Assembly (NCBI RefSeq): GCF_900111035.1 | Contig: NZ_FOFU01000006.1 | Coordinates: 116,680 to 180,679, forward strand | DNA: 64,000 nt | Origin: Treponema bryantii | GTDB lineage: Bacteria; Spirochaetota; Spirochaetia; Treponematales; Treponemataceae | Direction of reading: 5' to 3' | Translations under genes and position numbers: made by a program | Part shown: one piece after another, positions 7,761 to 18,600 of the stretch | How positions within the stretch are numbered: the stretch's first letter is position 1 | How the letters are laid out: each line of letters opens with the position of its first letter | Notes under the pieces: generated by a model | Seen by the model: the letters and a program-made list of their open reading frames with translations, nothing else | What the model was told of the DNA's origin: nothing | Database searches by the model: none

Positions 7761-10700
7761 ATGAAAAAAGAATCTTTATTACTATTAGTTTGTATTTTAT
7801 TCGTTTTTTCTCCGAATGTTACAAAATATGCATATGCTGAACCTATTTTTGGAGGTTCAGGAGACTCTTCTAATAATCACAATTCTTTTCATGATGATTA
7901 TTATCAAGGTTCAGGAGGAGGTGAACAAGGTTCAGGAGGAGGTGGACAAGGTTGGGGAGGAGGTGGAAGTTCCTATAGCTATACTGGAGAAATTAAGAGA
8001 AATCAAACAGAGAGTTGGAGTGGATCCTATAAAGCATGGACTAGTCCTTTTAATGGGCACAATGGGGATTATACAGTTAGTTTTCATATTAATGAGCAAT
8101 ATGTAAAAACTGGTAATACATCATTTATCGTAAAAAAGAATACTTCTTTGAATAATATGACATATGAATATCCACAAGGATATACATCTGTACATGGTTT
8201 ATACTTAGTAAATGGTACAGCATGGGGAGGGGGGATTATTGATGCAGATTCGACATATGTATTTAGAATACATGTAGATGGTTTGTTTTCGGATAAAGAT
8301 GTTGATTATCTGACTCTTTATTTTACAGTAGACGATGATAAACCAATTGTAGATTATGTAGCACCTGGTAATGATTGGTTTACGACAGATAAAAGCTTTG
8401 ATATAAGTGTTTCTGATGTTACAACTAATATTTTTTCTGTAGAAATAAGAGGTGCGGAATATAAAAAAATAAACAATAGTAAATACAATGTAACAGTAAA
8501 TAAAGAAGGTACATCAAATATTTATATAGATGTATATGATGAAGTATTGAATCGTACTTCGAAATATACGACTGTAAGAATTGATAAAACAGATCCCATA
8601 TTAGAGATTTCAGAAATTCCAACTGGATGGCAGAAGAATCCGATAAGATTTGATGTAACGGCCAGAGATACCATTTCTGGAGTAAAAACAATTACAGTTT
8701 ACGATAAAACATTAAATCAAAATGTACCAGTATATTCAACACTATCTGGAAAAGAGGGGTCTAGTTTATTCAAAAGATCATTTAGAATTACTGGAAATGG
8801 AGAACATGTATTAGAAATTAAAGCACAAGATGTAGCAGGAAGAACTACAACACAAACGCGAACTGTTAAGATAGATAATGCAAGTCCATCTTTTGATGTT
8901 GTATGTTCAAAAAATAATCAATGGACTAATAAAGATGTATTAATTACTGGAGTTGCAAAAGATCCAGAATCAGGATTAAAAAATGTATGGTTAGAAATTG
9001 ATGGGAATGCAGATTACCTGTTAAAAAATGGAGATGGTAGTAAAAAAGAAATTTCATTTTCTCGAACTATATCTAAAGAAGGTGTGACCAATATTTATTC
9101 AAATGCTGAAGATTTTATTGGAAATCCAACAACAAAAGGAAATACATGCAATATAAAAATAGATAAGTCATCACCCCAAATTAGCATTGATTCAGCTAAT
9201 TATGAAAATGGTTGGACAAATAAAGATATCAGTATAACTATTACAGCTGATGATAAGTATTCTGGAATAAAAGATTTTAACACTAGTTGTATACTAAATG
9301 GAAAAGAAGAACAGATAAAATATGTAGATACAACAAATGGAACAAAAATAACAAGAAAACTTTCTCTGAATAAAGAAGGTATATATAATCTTACAATTAC
9401 GTGTAACGATAATGTAGGAAATCCATCAACAATAATTACAAAAACATATAAAATTGATAAAACTGCAATAGATGAGAATGCAATTAGTTTTATTCCTATA
9501 TACAAAGAGAATGTGAGAAACTATAGAACGGCACTTGGATTGGATAATTTACCGGAATTTGCAGGTGCATTAGATAAGATTCGTATAATAATTAATAAAA
9601 ACAATCAATATGAATCAGAACCAAGTAATATTGAAATTGGAGGAAATAATTACAAACCTATACTTAATGGGAATAAATATCAATACGATTATTCTGTTAG
9701 TCACTTGGTGGATGATACATACAATTTAAATTTCAAAATAAATGATGCAGCAACAAATAATATCTTAATATCTAAAACAATTATAATAGATCGTATTGCT
9801 AAAACTTTAGAGGCAGATAATTTTTCTATAGGAGATTCCTTAAATCCTATAGAAATTTGTAAAAATTCAATTAAAGATGATACAAGTTGGGTAATTAGTT
9901 ATAAAACAAAGGATGGATATGGAAATCCAAATAGTAATAATTCAATTGATGTATATAAGAAAACAAGAGATGGTAATATTTCAGAAAACGTTATAAAAAA
10001 AGAAAAACGAGATGATGGAGTTTATAACATTCATGTTGAAAATGTAGATCAGTATGGAAATCACGAAGGGAATGAATTATATCTGCTATGGAGAAATGGT
10101 GAAAAGCCAAATGTAGAAGAAATACAATATGAAAATACTTCAAACGGATATAAAGCTTTTATAGAAATTCCTGTCGAAAAAGAAACTGTAAGTGTTTGGG
10201 ACAAACATAATATAACATATGAAAGAGAATACATGTATGTATATAAATCAAAAGAGAAAAATGAAGTCACAAATAATCTTACACAGTTACGTGAAAATCA
10301 AAATAGTTCTAGCTTAAGTGAAGAGCAAGAATCTGGGAATTTTAAGATTTACACAAGCAATTTAAAAGGACTTATTGATTGGGAGAGTGATGATAAAACT
10401 GCAAGAACTATAAAAGTATTTTATACAGAGGATTATAAACCTTCAGAAATAGAAAAGGAAAAAATAAAGGTAAAAAAGGGACAGAGTATTGTAAATGAAT
10501 ATTTTGTCAAAGATAGTAAACCTGTATTTAATAAATATATCCAATGGCCAGAATATATAGGAGATCATATAATTTTAAGTTGTAAAGCTCCTGATAATTA
10601 TTTTAAAGCAATAGCTGTTGATCCGGATGATGATACTCTTTTATTTAAGATAACACTTATAAATAGTGACAATAAAACTAAAGTTATCTATAAAGATAAT

Positions 10701-13700
10701 CTTACAAGTGAAATTAAATTACAAGATGAATTGGATACAGAAAGGTTTGATTATTCAACAGGTTTAACAGTTAAAATTGAAGCTAAAGGAATTAGGAAAA
10801 ATATAACTGAAACAGATCCTGATTATGAAACTTATTGGAATAATGAAAAAACAGAATCAACAGAACTGAAACCTTATAAATATGAAGCAAATAAAATAGA
10901 TTCTAAAGCTCCATATCTTGATAGTTATAATAAAGATTATTGGGAGAATAGTAATAATTGGACTGGGGAACAAAAGTCAGTTTTATCATTCAAAGATGAT
11001 GGAAGTGGTATATATTCAATTTATGTAGAATATAAAAAAGATGATATTATTTTAAATTCTGATTTAGAAAAGAATATAAATAATAATAATTTCTCATATT
11101 CAGTGGATTTTGGTAAGGTTGCTATAAATAATGAAGCATTATGTGGTTATTACTCAATTACTATTGTAGTAACTGATACAGCTGGCAATAGTGCAATTAT
11201 ACCTATGGGATCAGTAAAAATAGATACGGAAAAACCAAAGATTATAAATCATAATCCAAAAAATCCATTACCAGATAGTGATGGAGATATACAATTTGAA
11301 TTTGAAGCAACTGACTTTAAGGGAAGTCAAGTAAAACAATATAGTACAAAAACTGAAGCCGAAGAAAAATGGTCAGAATGGTATACTTACGATAATAAAA
11401 AAAGAAATACATTATATATTCTAAAAAATAGATTTGGTGATAAAGCAAGAAAACTAAAACTTAAGGTAAGAGATAATGTAAATAATGAAAGTGAAGAATC
11501 TGGTTATGAAATTATATGTGAGCCATATGAACAAATATCTGAAATAGTTGAATTAAGATTTGAAGGAATAAATGAAAAAGGATATGTAACAAATATTGAA
11601 AATCTAAAACCTGAAATTAAGTTCAATGAAGAAATTGATACTAGCGAATGTACAGTAAAATGGACAATTAAAGATTTAGAGGATAATACAGAACAAGAGT
11701 TTGATAGTTTCTCAGAATTAAAATCAGTATTAAAAGATGGTAAAGAATATAAAATAAAAGTTTCTGTTGAAAATAAATTTGGAAGCAAAAGTGAAAAAAC
11801 TTGCAATCGAAGTATAAAAATAGAAACAACAGAGCCTTCAGAAATATATATTGAGACGGACAAAGAAATATTAAAGGGACATAGACATGAAATTATTGTA
11901 AAAGGTGGCCTTGATGATTCATGTAATGTAAAAAGAACTGTCTATGTAGTAAAGAAAGATAAAAATGATCAGTATGAGCTGCTTTATAGTCAAGAAACAA
12001 AAACTGATGATGAGAATGAAATAATTAGACTTTCTACAGGTCTTTTTGAAGATGATATTTTAAAAGAAAATGTGTATATATATGCAGAATCAGAAAATGA
12101 TGCAGGGCTTGTAACAAAATCAAGTATGATACATGGATTTGTATTAAAGGAAAATTCTGATTTATTTGTTGAAGCAGATGAATATACTTCTGGATCAATA
12201 TTTGCAAGATGGATTACAGGAAAAAGCGAAACAAAGTATTTCAAATATACAATTAAAACCTCTGATAATGAAATATTATTAGATAATGAAAAGACGGATA
12301 ACAAATTCATGGTCTATGATTTGCCTGAAGGATTGATTCAGGGAACATATATTTATATATATGTAACAGGATATACGGAAGATGATTCAGAAACAGAAAA
12401 TGGAAAAAGTAATGCAGTCTTGTATTGTAATGAACATCCAGATGTTGAATGGATTAAAGTGCCTAAAGCAGTATTAAGCAGTGACATTTGGGCAGAGTAT
12501 AATATAAGAAAAGGTATAGGTATAAAAACGAAAAAATATTCAATCGAGGTTTTTGAGAAGAATCCAGAAAATGAGATATGGGATTGGTATGGTGTTGGAG
12601 ATAATAGAGAAAATATTTGGATAAATCTTAATAGTAATGAGGGAAGAATTACTCTAAGTTTAGAAAACTTGAAAGAAAAAGGCAGAATACATGATGGAAG
12701 TCAAATAAGAATAAAATTAGCGGCAGAAAATAATGCAGGGCTTGAGACACAAGTAATTACAGGAGCAATAATAATAGATGACAGTAAACCTCCTTTACCT
12801 GTTGCAGTAGATCAGGGAACAGTTGTAAATCAAATTCAAGAGCCAGCAATTAAGGTAGATTGGAGTACAAGTATTAATGATCCAGATAGTGGAAGTATCT
12901 ATTATTGGAAATGGTATTTTGAAGGAGAAGATAAAGAAAAGAAAAATTGGATAGAAGCAGAATGGAATACTGAAAAAAATGAACAACTGATGTATGGAAT
13001 TATTGATGAAGACATCAGAAAAGAGAAGTATGATGGAAAGGTTATTCGTTTTGAAGTAAAAGCAATTAATGGAACTGGGGAAGAAAGTATAGGAAAGAGT
13101 GATGGAATACTTTTGGATAGTAATGCACCAATAATTGAAAAAATACAATTATATGATTCAGAAAATGGTTCTCTGATAAGTGGATATACTAGATCAGAAA
13201 GAATAGGAGATTTTGTTTACATTTCAATCGATGTAAATGAAGAAACAAGCTGGATTGAAAAAGCAGATGCAATTTTATACGAGATTGATGAAAATGGAAT
13301 TCATAAAGAAGTTTCAAATGCAACATTAACATTAAAAGGAAAAAAAGCAAACGCAAAACTTCAATTGAAGGATAAAATTGATATTTGTAATGGTAAGCGT
13401 TTTATTGTTCAGGCTGTTGCAAAAGATGCTGCTGGAAATAGAAGTGGAAGTGCTTCAAGTGATAGTGTTTTATTAGTTGGGTCTCCTGTAGAAATCGAAC
13501 ATATTAATATACAAGGTGATATAAAGAAACTTAATATAACTTGGGGTGTTAATGGAGATAATCAGTGGACTAAAGAATATCTTGTAAATATTTTATATGA
13601 AAAAAATAATATATTATTCCATACAAATACAACTTCGTTATCACTTGATTGGAGTACAATTGGTATAAATATTTCTGATGATGTAAATGGTACAATATTT

Positions 13701-15671
13701 ACAGTAACTGTAAAACCAGTAAGTTATACATCAGATTATACTGAAGAAAATGAAAAAACTGAAAGTTTTATGATAGATCTTCAGATTCCGGTATTCAATG
13801 AAGAGAAAAAATGTATTCCACAGAATCCAGAACTTACAGCGTGGGCAAATGAAATAAATGCATATGTTGAATATATTTCTGGAGTAACAGGTTGTTCAAT
13901 AGAATGGGCAAGTATTTATGCAGAAGATAATAGTGAACTTTCTGGATGGATACTAAACCGTATTTCTAATTCTATAAATATAAATAAACTTCTAAATGAA
14001 ATTTCTGAAAATAAGTTAATAGAATTTTGGCAGAATAAACATGTAATGTTAAAATTCAAAGCAATCAATGGAATGGGATTAAGCAGCATTGAAAAGAAAG
14101 TCACACCGGTATTAATAGATATAACAAAACCTGAAACAGCAGAAATTTCTAGAAATTGGGTTTGGTCAAATCTAGTTGGTAATATTGATAATATAATTGT
14201 AAGTGCTGGAGATAAAGATTCTGGATTATCAGCTTATATATGTGCATTAATTAATAAAGAAAATGCAGGATCAGATATCTTAATAGAAAATACTTTAGCT
14301 GAAGGTAATATAAATTATAATTTGCTTCATACAACTTCAAAAGAATTGTATCAAGAAAATGATTTACAAATACCAATTATAGGAACTGAAGAAGGAATTT
14401 ATAACGCCGTTTTGGGTGTTAGAAATGGAAGTGGAATATGGACATATGTGAAATCTTCTGATATTGAGATTGATAGAACAGCACCAGAATTTGATATTGA
14501 AAAATCATTATTTACTGGCACAAAAAAGCAAAATCTTATGATTGGAGATACAGAAACAGTTGTACATGTAACAAATGGTCCAAAACAGCAATATAGTTTT
14601 ACTTCAAATGAAGAAGTTCTTTGGAATGTTTATAGTGATGGACAATTATTATCGGAAGTCAGAAGTGAAGAATATTTGTCATTATTTAATAATTTAGTCG
14701 ATTTTGAGACAAATTCTGATGGAAAGGTATATAAACTTATAATTGATATGACTGACAAAGCTGGTAATAAAGGAACTAGAATCGAATATTTGAGGTATAA
14801 CAAAGCTCCTGTAATAAAAATACTTTATGATGAGGGCAAAGTTGAAAACGGAATAATAGTATGGCCAGGACATACAAAGACTATTTCAGAACTTTTTGAT
14901 CTGTCAGATTATGAGGAAATGACAGAAGGAGATTATCCTCTTTCTTATACATGGACTCCTGGTAATGGAGAAGATACTCATTCATGGATTGGAGGAATGG
15001 ATATACAGAATATTCTTGGAACTGACGGAAATTATAAAACAACATATTATCAGGAGAATGAAAAGGCTCAAGTTTCAGAATATAAGGGAATATTAACTGT
15101 TGAAGATTGTTATGGAAAAGGAAGTTCGATTGAAGTTTGGGTTACTGTTGAAAATACACGAAAAGGGGCTTTGATCGTAGATGAATATTGGACAGGAACT
15201 CATTCAATAACAGGAATAGTTACTGTACCAGTTGGTAAAAAACTTTCATTAGAAAACATTCAAGTTACTGCAGAAGGTTTTTCAGATGAAAACTTCCTAA
15301 ATAGTGGAATTGATGTTTATGGAACTATGGAAGTAAAAGGAACTGTGAATCTGAGATCTGGAAACAGTGTATTAAAGTGGAAAGGAATCAAAATTGATGG
15401 AGAATTAAATGGTGACTTACTTGATATTAATTCAGCACAGAGAGGATTAACACTTTTAGCAAATGGAAAAGTTAAATTAGAAGAACTAAAAATAGATAAT
15501 TGTCTTACAGGCCTGCATTTATTTGGAGGTAGTCTTAAGACTGATAAGTTAACTGTGATTAATAGTAAACAATATGGAATTAAGGAAGAGGAAGCGGGAC
15601 AATACGAATATGGAGAAGAAGTATTGGATGGAAATGGAAGAAATTCATATATTCAGGGAATCACAAAATAG
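7761..15671 (+). CDS. Giant exported Ig-like-repeat protein with C-terminal beta-helix-like region
   Basis: A 2636-residue protein with a signal peptide (cut near YAYAEP), a glycine-rich stretch (about 49-72) and then a very long beta-rich body. Repeated strand endings such as VRIDKTDP, VKIDNASP, IKIDKSSP, VKIDTEKP, LIDITKPE and IEIDRTAP each open a new module whose body often reads WTNKD...SG(I/L)K. This is the pattern of bacterial Ig-like repeats in surface proteins. Residues about 2469-2628 change to short strand repeats resembling a parallel beta-helix. No membrane anchor, LPxTG motif or enzyme motif is visible. The stop is 12 bases before the RHS gene, which carries similar Ig modules, so the two are probably made and act together at the cell surface. 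Cargo display, adhesion or RHS export are all possible. Confidence 0.75.
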   Translation: MKKESLLLLVCILFVFSPNVTKYAYAEPIFGGSGDSSNNHNSFHDDYYQGSGGGEQGSGGGGQGWGGGGSSYSYTGEIKRNQTESWSGSYKAWTSPFNGHNGDYTVSFHINEQYVKTGNTSFIVKKNTSLNNMTYEYPQGYTSVHGLYLVNGTAWGGGIIDADSTYVFRIHVDGLFSDKDVDYLTLYFTVDDDKPIVDYVAPGNDWFTTDKSFDISVSDVTTNIFSVEIRGAEYKKINNSKYNVTVNKEGTSNIYIDVYDEVLNRTSKYTTVRIDKTDPILEISEIPTGWQKNPIRFDVTARDTISGVKTITVYDKTLNQNVPVYSTLSGKEGSSLFKRSFRITGNGEHVLEIKAQDVAGRTTTQTRTVKIDNASPSFDVVCSKNNQWTNKDVLITGVAKDPESGLKNVWLEIDGNADYLLKNGDGSKKEISFSRTISKEGVTNIYSNAEDFIGNPTTKGNTCNIKIDKSSPQISIDSANYENGWTNKDISITITADDKYSGIKDFNTSCILNGKEEQIKYVDTTNGTKITRKLSLNKEGIYNLTITCNDNVGNPSTIITKTYKIDKTAIDENAISFIPIYKENVRNYRTALGLDNLPEFAGALDKIRIIINKNNQYESEPSNIEIGGNNYKPILNGNKYQYDYSVSHLVDDTYNLNFKINDAATNNILISKTIIIDRIAKTLEADNFSIGDSLNPIEICKNSIKDDTSWVISYKTKDGYGNPNSNNSIDVYKKTRDGNISENVIKKEKRDDGVYNIHVENVDQYGNHEGNELYLLWRNGEKPNVEEIQYENTSNGYKAFIEIPVEKETVSVWDKHNITYEREYMYVYKSKEKNEVTNNLTQLRENQNSSSLSEEQESGNFKIYTSNLKGLIDWESDDKTARTIKVFYTEDYKPSEIEKEKIKVKKGQSIVNEYFVKDSKPVFNKYIQWPEYIGDHIILSCKAPDNYFKAIAVDPDDDTLLFKITLINSDNKTKVIYKDNLTSEIKLQDELDTERFDYSTGLTVKIEAKGIRKNITETDPDYETYWNNEKTESTELKPYKYEANKIDSKAPYLDSYNKDYWENSNNWTGEQKSVLSFKDDGSGIYSIYVEYKKDDIILNSDLEKNINNNNFSYSVDFGKVAINNEALCGYYSITIVVTDTAGNSAIIPMGSVKIDTEKPKIINHNPKNPLPDSDGDIQFEFEATDFKGSQVKQYSTKTEAEEKWSEWYTYDNKKRNTLYILKNRFGDKARKLKLKVRDNVNNESEESGYEIICEPYEQISEIVELRFEGINEKGYVTNIENLKPEIKFNEEIDTSECTVKWTIKDLEDNTEQEFDSFSELKSVLKDGKEYKIKVSVENKFGSKSEKTCNRSIKIETTEPSEIYIETDKEILKGHRHEIIVKGGLDDSCNVKRTVYVVKKDKNDQYELLYSQETKTDDENEIIRLSTGLFEDDILKENVYIYAESENDAGLVTKSSMIHGFVLKENSDLFVEADEYTSGSIFARWITGKSETKYFKYTIKTSDNEILLDNEKTDNKFMVYDLPEGLIQGTYIYIYVTGYTEDDSETENGKSNAVLYCNEHPDVEWIKVPKAVLSSDIWAEYNIRKGIGIKTKKYSIEVFEKNPENEIWDWYGVGDNRENIWINLNSNEGRITLSLENLKEKGRIHDGSQIRIKLAAENNAGLETQVITGAIIIDDSKPPLPVAVDQGTVVNQIQEPAIKVDWSTSINDPDSGSIYYWKWYFEGEDKEKKNWIEAEWNTEKNEQLMYGIIDEDIRKEKYDGKVIRFEVKAINGTGEESIGKSDGILLDSNAPIIEKIQLYDSENGSLISGYTRSERIGDFVYISIDVNEETSWIEKADAILYEIDENGIHKEVSNATLTLKGKKANAKLQLKDKIDICNGKRFIVQAVAKDAAGNRSGSASSDSVLLVGSPVEIEHINIQGDIKKLNITWGVNGDNQWTKEYLVNILYEKNNILFHTNTTSLSLDWSTIGINISDDVNGTIFTVTVKPVSYTSDYTEENEKTESFMIDLQIPVFNEEKKCIPQNPELTAWANEINAYVEYISGVTGCSIEWASIYAEDNSELSGWILNRISNSININKLLNEISENKLIEFWQNKHVMLKFKAINGMGLSSIEKKVTPVLIDITKPETAEISRNWVWSNLVGNIDNIIVSAGDKDSGLSAYICALINKENAGSDILIENTLAEGNINYNLLHTTSKELYQENDLQIPIIGTEEGIYNAVLGVRNGSGIWTYVKSSDIEIDRTAPEFDIEKSLFTGTKKQNLMIGDTETVVHVTNGPKQQYSFTSNEEVLWNVYSDGQLLSEVRSEEYLSLFNNLVDFETNSDGKVYKLIIDMTDKAGNKGTRIEYLRYNKAPVIKILYDEGKVENGIIVWPGHTKTISELFDLSDYEEMTEGDYPLSYTWTPGNGEDTHSWIGGMDIQNILGTDGNYKTTYYQENEKAQVSEYKGILTVEDCYGKGSSIEVWVTVENTRKGALIVDEYWTGTHSITGIVTVPVGKKLSLENIQVTAEGFSDENFLNSGIDVYGTMEVKGTVNLRSGNSVLKWKGIKIDGELNGDLLDINSAQRGLTLLANGKVKLEELKIDNCLTGLHLFGGSLKTDKLTVINSKQYGIKEEEAGQYEYGEEVLDGNGRNSYIQGITK
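7905..7967 (+). repeat. Three tandem 21-bp glycine-coding repeats
   Basis: Three consecutive 21-base units (starts 7905, 7926, 7947), each beginning CAAGGTT and coding QG-S/W-GGG-E/G. Because 21 is a multiple of 3, slippage would change linker length by seven residues without breaking the frame. Confidence 0.85.
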
Positions 15672-15683
15672 AGGAGAAGAAAA

Positions 15684-18600
15684 ATGAAAAAAAGTTTAAT
15701 AACACTTATTGCAATATTTTTAGTAAGTAATGTATCTCTTAATTGTTATGAATATAAATCAAGTAACAACTTTAAACCAGGCCATGCAGCTTGGTTATGT
15801 GGCGACGAAAACAACGAAACATATTGGCAGCTAAGAGAGAATCAGACTGAAGGTTTCATTACTATTAGTGGCGAAGTAGAGAAAAAATCAAAGATTTTTA
15901 TACAAGGTGAATTATCATCTGGAAGCAAAATACAATTATATACAGATGGTGGTAATGGAAAAAAAGCAATTTCTGGTAGCGTGAAATATGGACCTTTTGA
16001 AGGAGCTATAGAATTTGAAATACCAGATAGTATCAGAGCAGGTAAAGAAATACAGATAGTTGTAAGTGGAGATAAAGCAAGTGAGTCAAAAATATACGAG
16101 GTAAAAATTGAAACTGCAACAGATACTGAAGAATGGGGAAAAATAAAACCATATAGCTATACAATAAATATTGAAGAAAATATAAATCTGAAAGCAGATA
16201 GATTGTGGGATGGACGTTTAGAAAATGCCTGGTTTGAACCAAACTGGTATATTCCATGGGATATCAGTGGAAATAGTAAGGAAAATCGAGGAGAACAGAT
16301 TTTTGGAACATATACAGGGTATCCCTCTAAAGAAGCTGAAATCATATGGAATCTTGATGGTGAATATGAAATCTCAACAGTAAAAGCATATTTGATTAAT
16401 TCATGGAGATGTGTACGATTTGAATATGAAGAAAATGGAGAGTGGAAACAGATAGCTGATCTTGGACCATATGGGCAAAAGAATAATTCATGGCAGCGAA
16501 GTGATGTATATGGAATATATACAAGTAAAATCAGAATTACATTCCCTAATGGTTGGGAACAGGCAAGATTTTTAAGTGAAATAGAAATTTGGGGAAATAG
16601 GAAAAATGTTCAAGAAGTTGAAGGTAGTGGAAGTAAACAGCTGTATGGAACATATGATGATGAAAAAGAAACTTATTGGTATATATTTGATACTAGTAAA
16701 AAAGATCTCGAAATAGAAGTAACATATAATGGTTTAAAAGAAAAAACTCCATATGCACAAATAAATAATAAAACACTACTCGTAAAAAATGAAACAATAA
16801 TTAATGGTAATAATGTAATAGTATATTCGATTGATAGAGAAGAACTTAGAACAGGTAAACAGTTTTTAAGCATAAAAGATACAAATGTAGAAACTGTAAT
16901 AATTAGAGATTATAAAGATGATGGAATCGTAGAAATCAATGATGATGCGGATATAGAACGAATTCTTGTAATATATGAAGATGGAAATACAGAAATAATT
17001 GAAGGAAATGGAAAAAAACTATCTTCAATAGATTTAAAAAAATATAAAGATTGTCAAAAACATTATTTTGGAAGTCTTTGTAGAGATAAAGGAGTTTCAG
17101 TTGAATTATATAGACCATTAACGGAAGATGAACAGTGGAATGGTTGTATAATTGGCATGATAGGTGATTCACAAACAAATGTAAATGCTTCTGGATATGG
17201 TTTAAGTAGAGCAGATAGAGTATTCTGGACGCCTGTCAGCAATGTTGATTTCTATAGATTAAAAGGAAAGCTTAAAATATCTGCTGAAAATAAAGGAAGA
17301 AAAACAGAATATGAATATATAGTTAAAGGAGGAAAAAAACAGAAAGGCGGATATTTAACACAAAATGAAACTCTAGAATATACTTCGTCAGATAATTGGT
17401 TGTTAACAGGAAAGGTATATGATAAGGCAAGTAAAGTTTATATCAATGGAAAACTGATAGAAAAAGAATCTAATGGAACATTCTCAAAATCAGTAGAGTT
17501 ATCTGAAGGTTATCAATGTATTACAGTAGAAGCTGTAAATAATGGAAATACTGTTGGATATTGGACAAAAGAAATTTACAGATATAACAAAGATGGAATA
17601 ATAATTTCATTAAATGGAGATGAGAATGGTGTTATTACAAGAGAGAACGAATATAAATTAACAGGTAATATTTTAAACTGTTTAGATGCTAAAGTTACTG
17701 TAAATGGGCAGAATGCAAATATAGAAAATGGAAAGTTTGAATATATAGTAAAACTTGAAGAAGGAAATAATAAAGTAATTGTAAAAGCAGAGGATGCATA
17801 TTTAAGAACAAAAGAAATAGAATTAATAATTGTAAAAGATACTAAAGTTCCAGTTGTAGAAATTGAATATCCAGAAAATGGGGCATATATTTCATCTTCA
17901 ACAATTGTTTTAAGTATAAAAGCAGATGAAAAAGATTATTGGTATTCATTAAATGGAGAAGAAGCTGAATACTGTAGTAACGAAAACTATAAAAAAGAAA
18001 TTCAATTATCAGATGGTTTTTATAATTGGACTTTGACAGTAAAAGATAGTGCCGGAAATAAAACACAAGATATCGAAATTAAATTTTGTATAGATGTAAC
18101 TTCTCCACAAGCTTTTAAGATTATACCAGATAGAGAAACAACATCGGAAAATTGGAGAAATGATGGAACTCTTACTGTACAATTTGAAACATCAGATGAA
18201 ACAAGTGGAATAAAAAAATATGAATATACATGGGGAAATCCAGATTGGATAGAATGTTCATCTCCTTTATCATTTAGTGAATTAATAGATGGAAAACATA
18301 CTTTATATATTCGAGCTGTTGATAATGCAGATAATACAACATTATCAGTACTTGATGTATATACAGATATAACAAACCCTGTAAATCTTGAAGTTTCAGC
18401 AAGTATAGAAGAAAGAAAATGGACAAATGTATCTTCTTTTGCCTTATATACAGTAGCGGAAGATTCAACAAGTGGAATTCAAAAATACACAATTACAGTA
18501 GATAATGAAAAAGAAAGAATTTGGAATAGTGGAGATGAATTATCTATAAAAGAAGATGGAATACATCAGATTGAAGTTAAGGCTTATGATAAAGCAGGAA

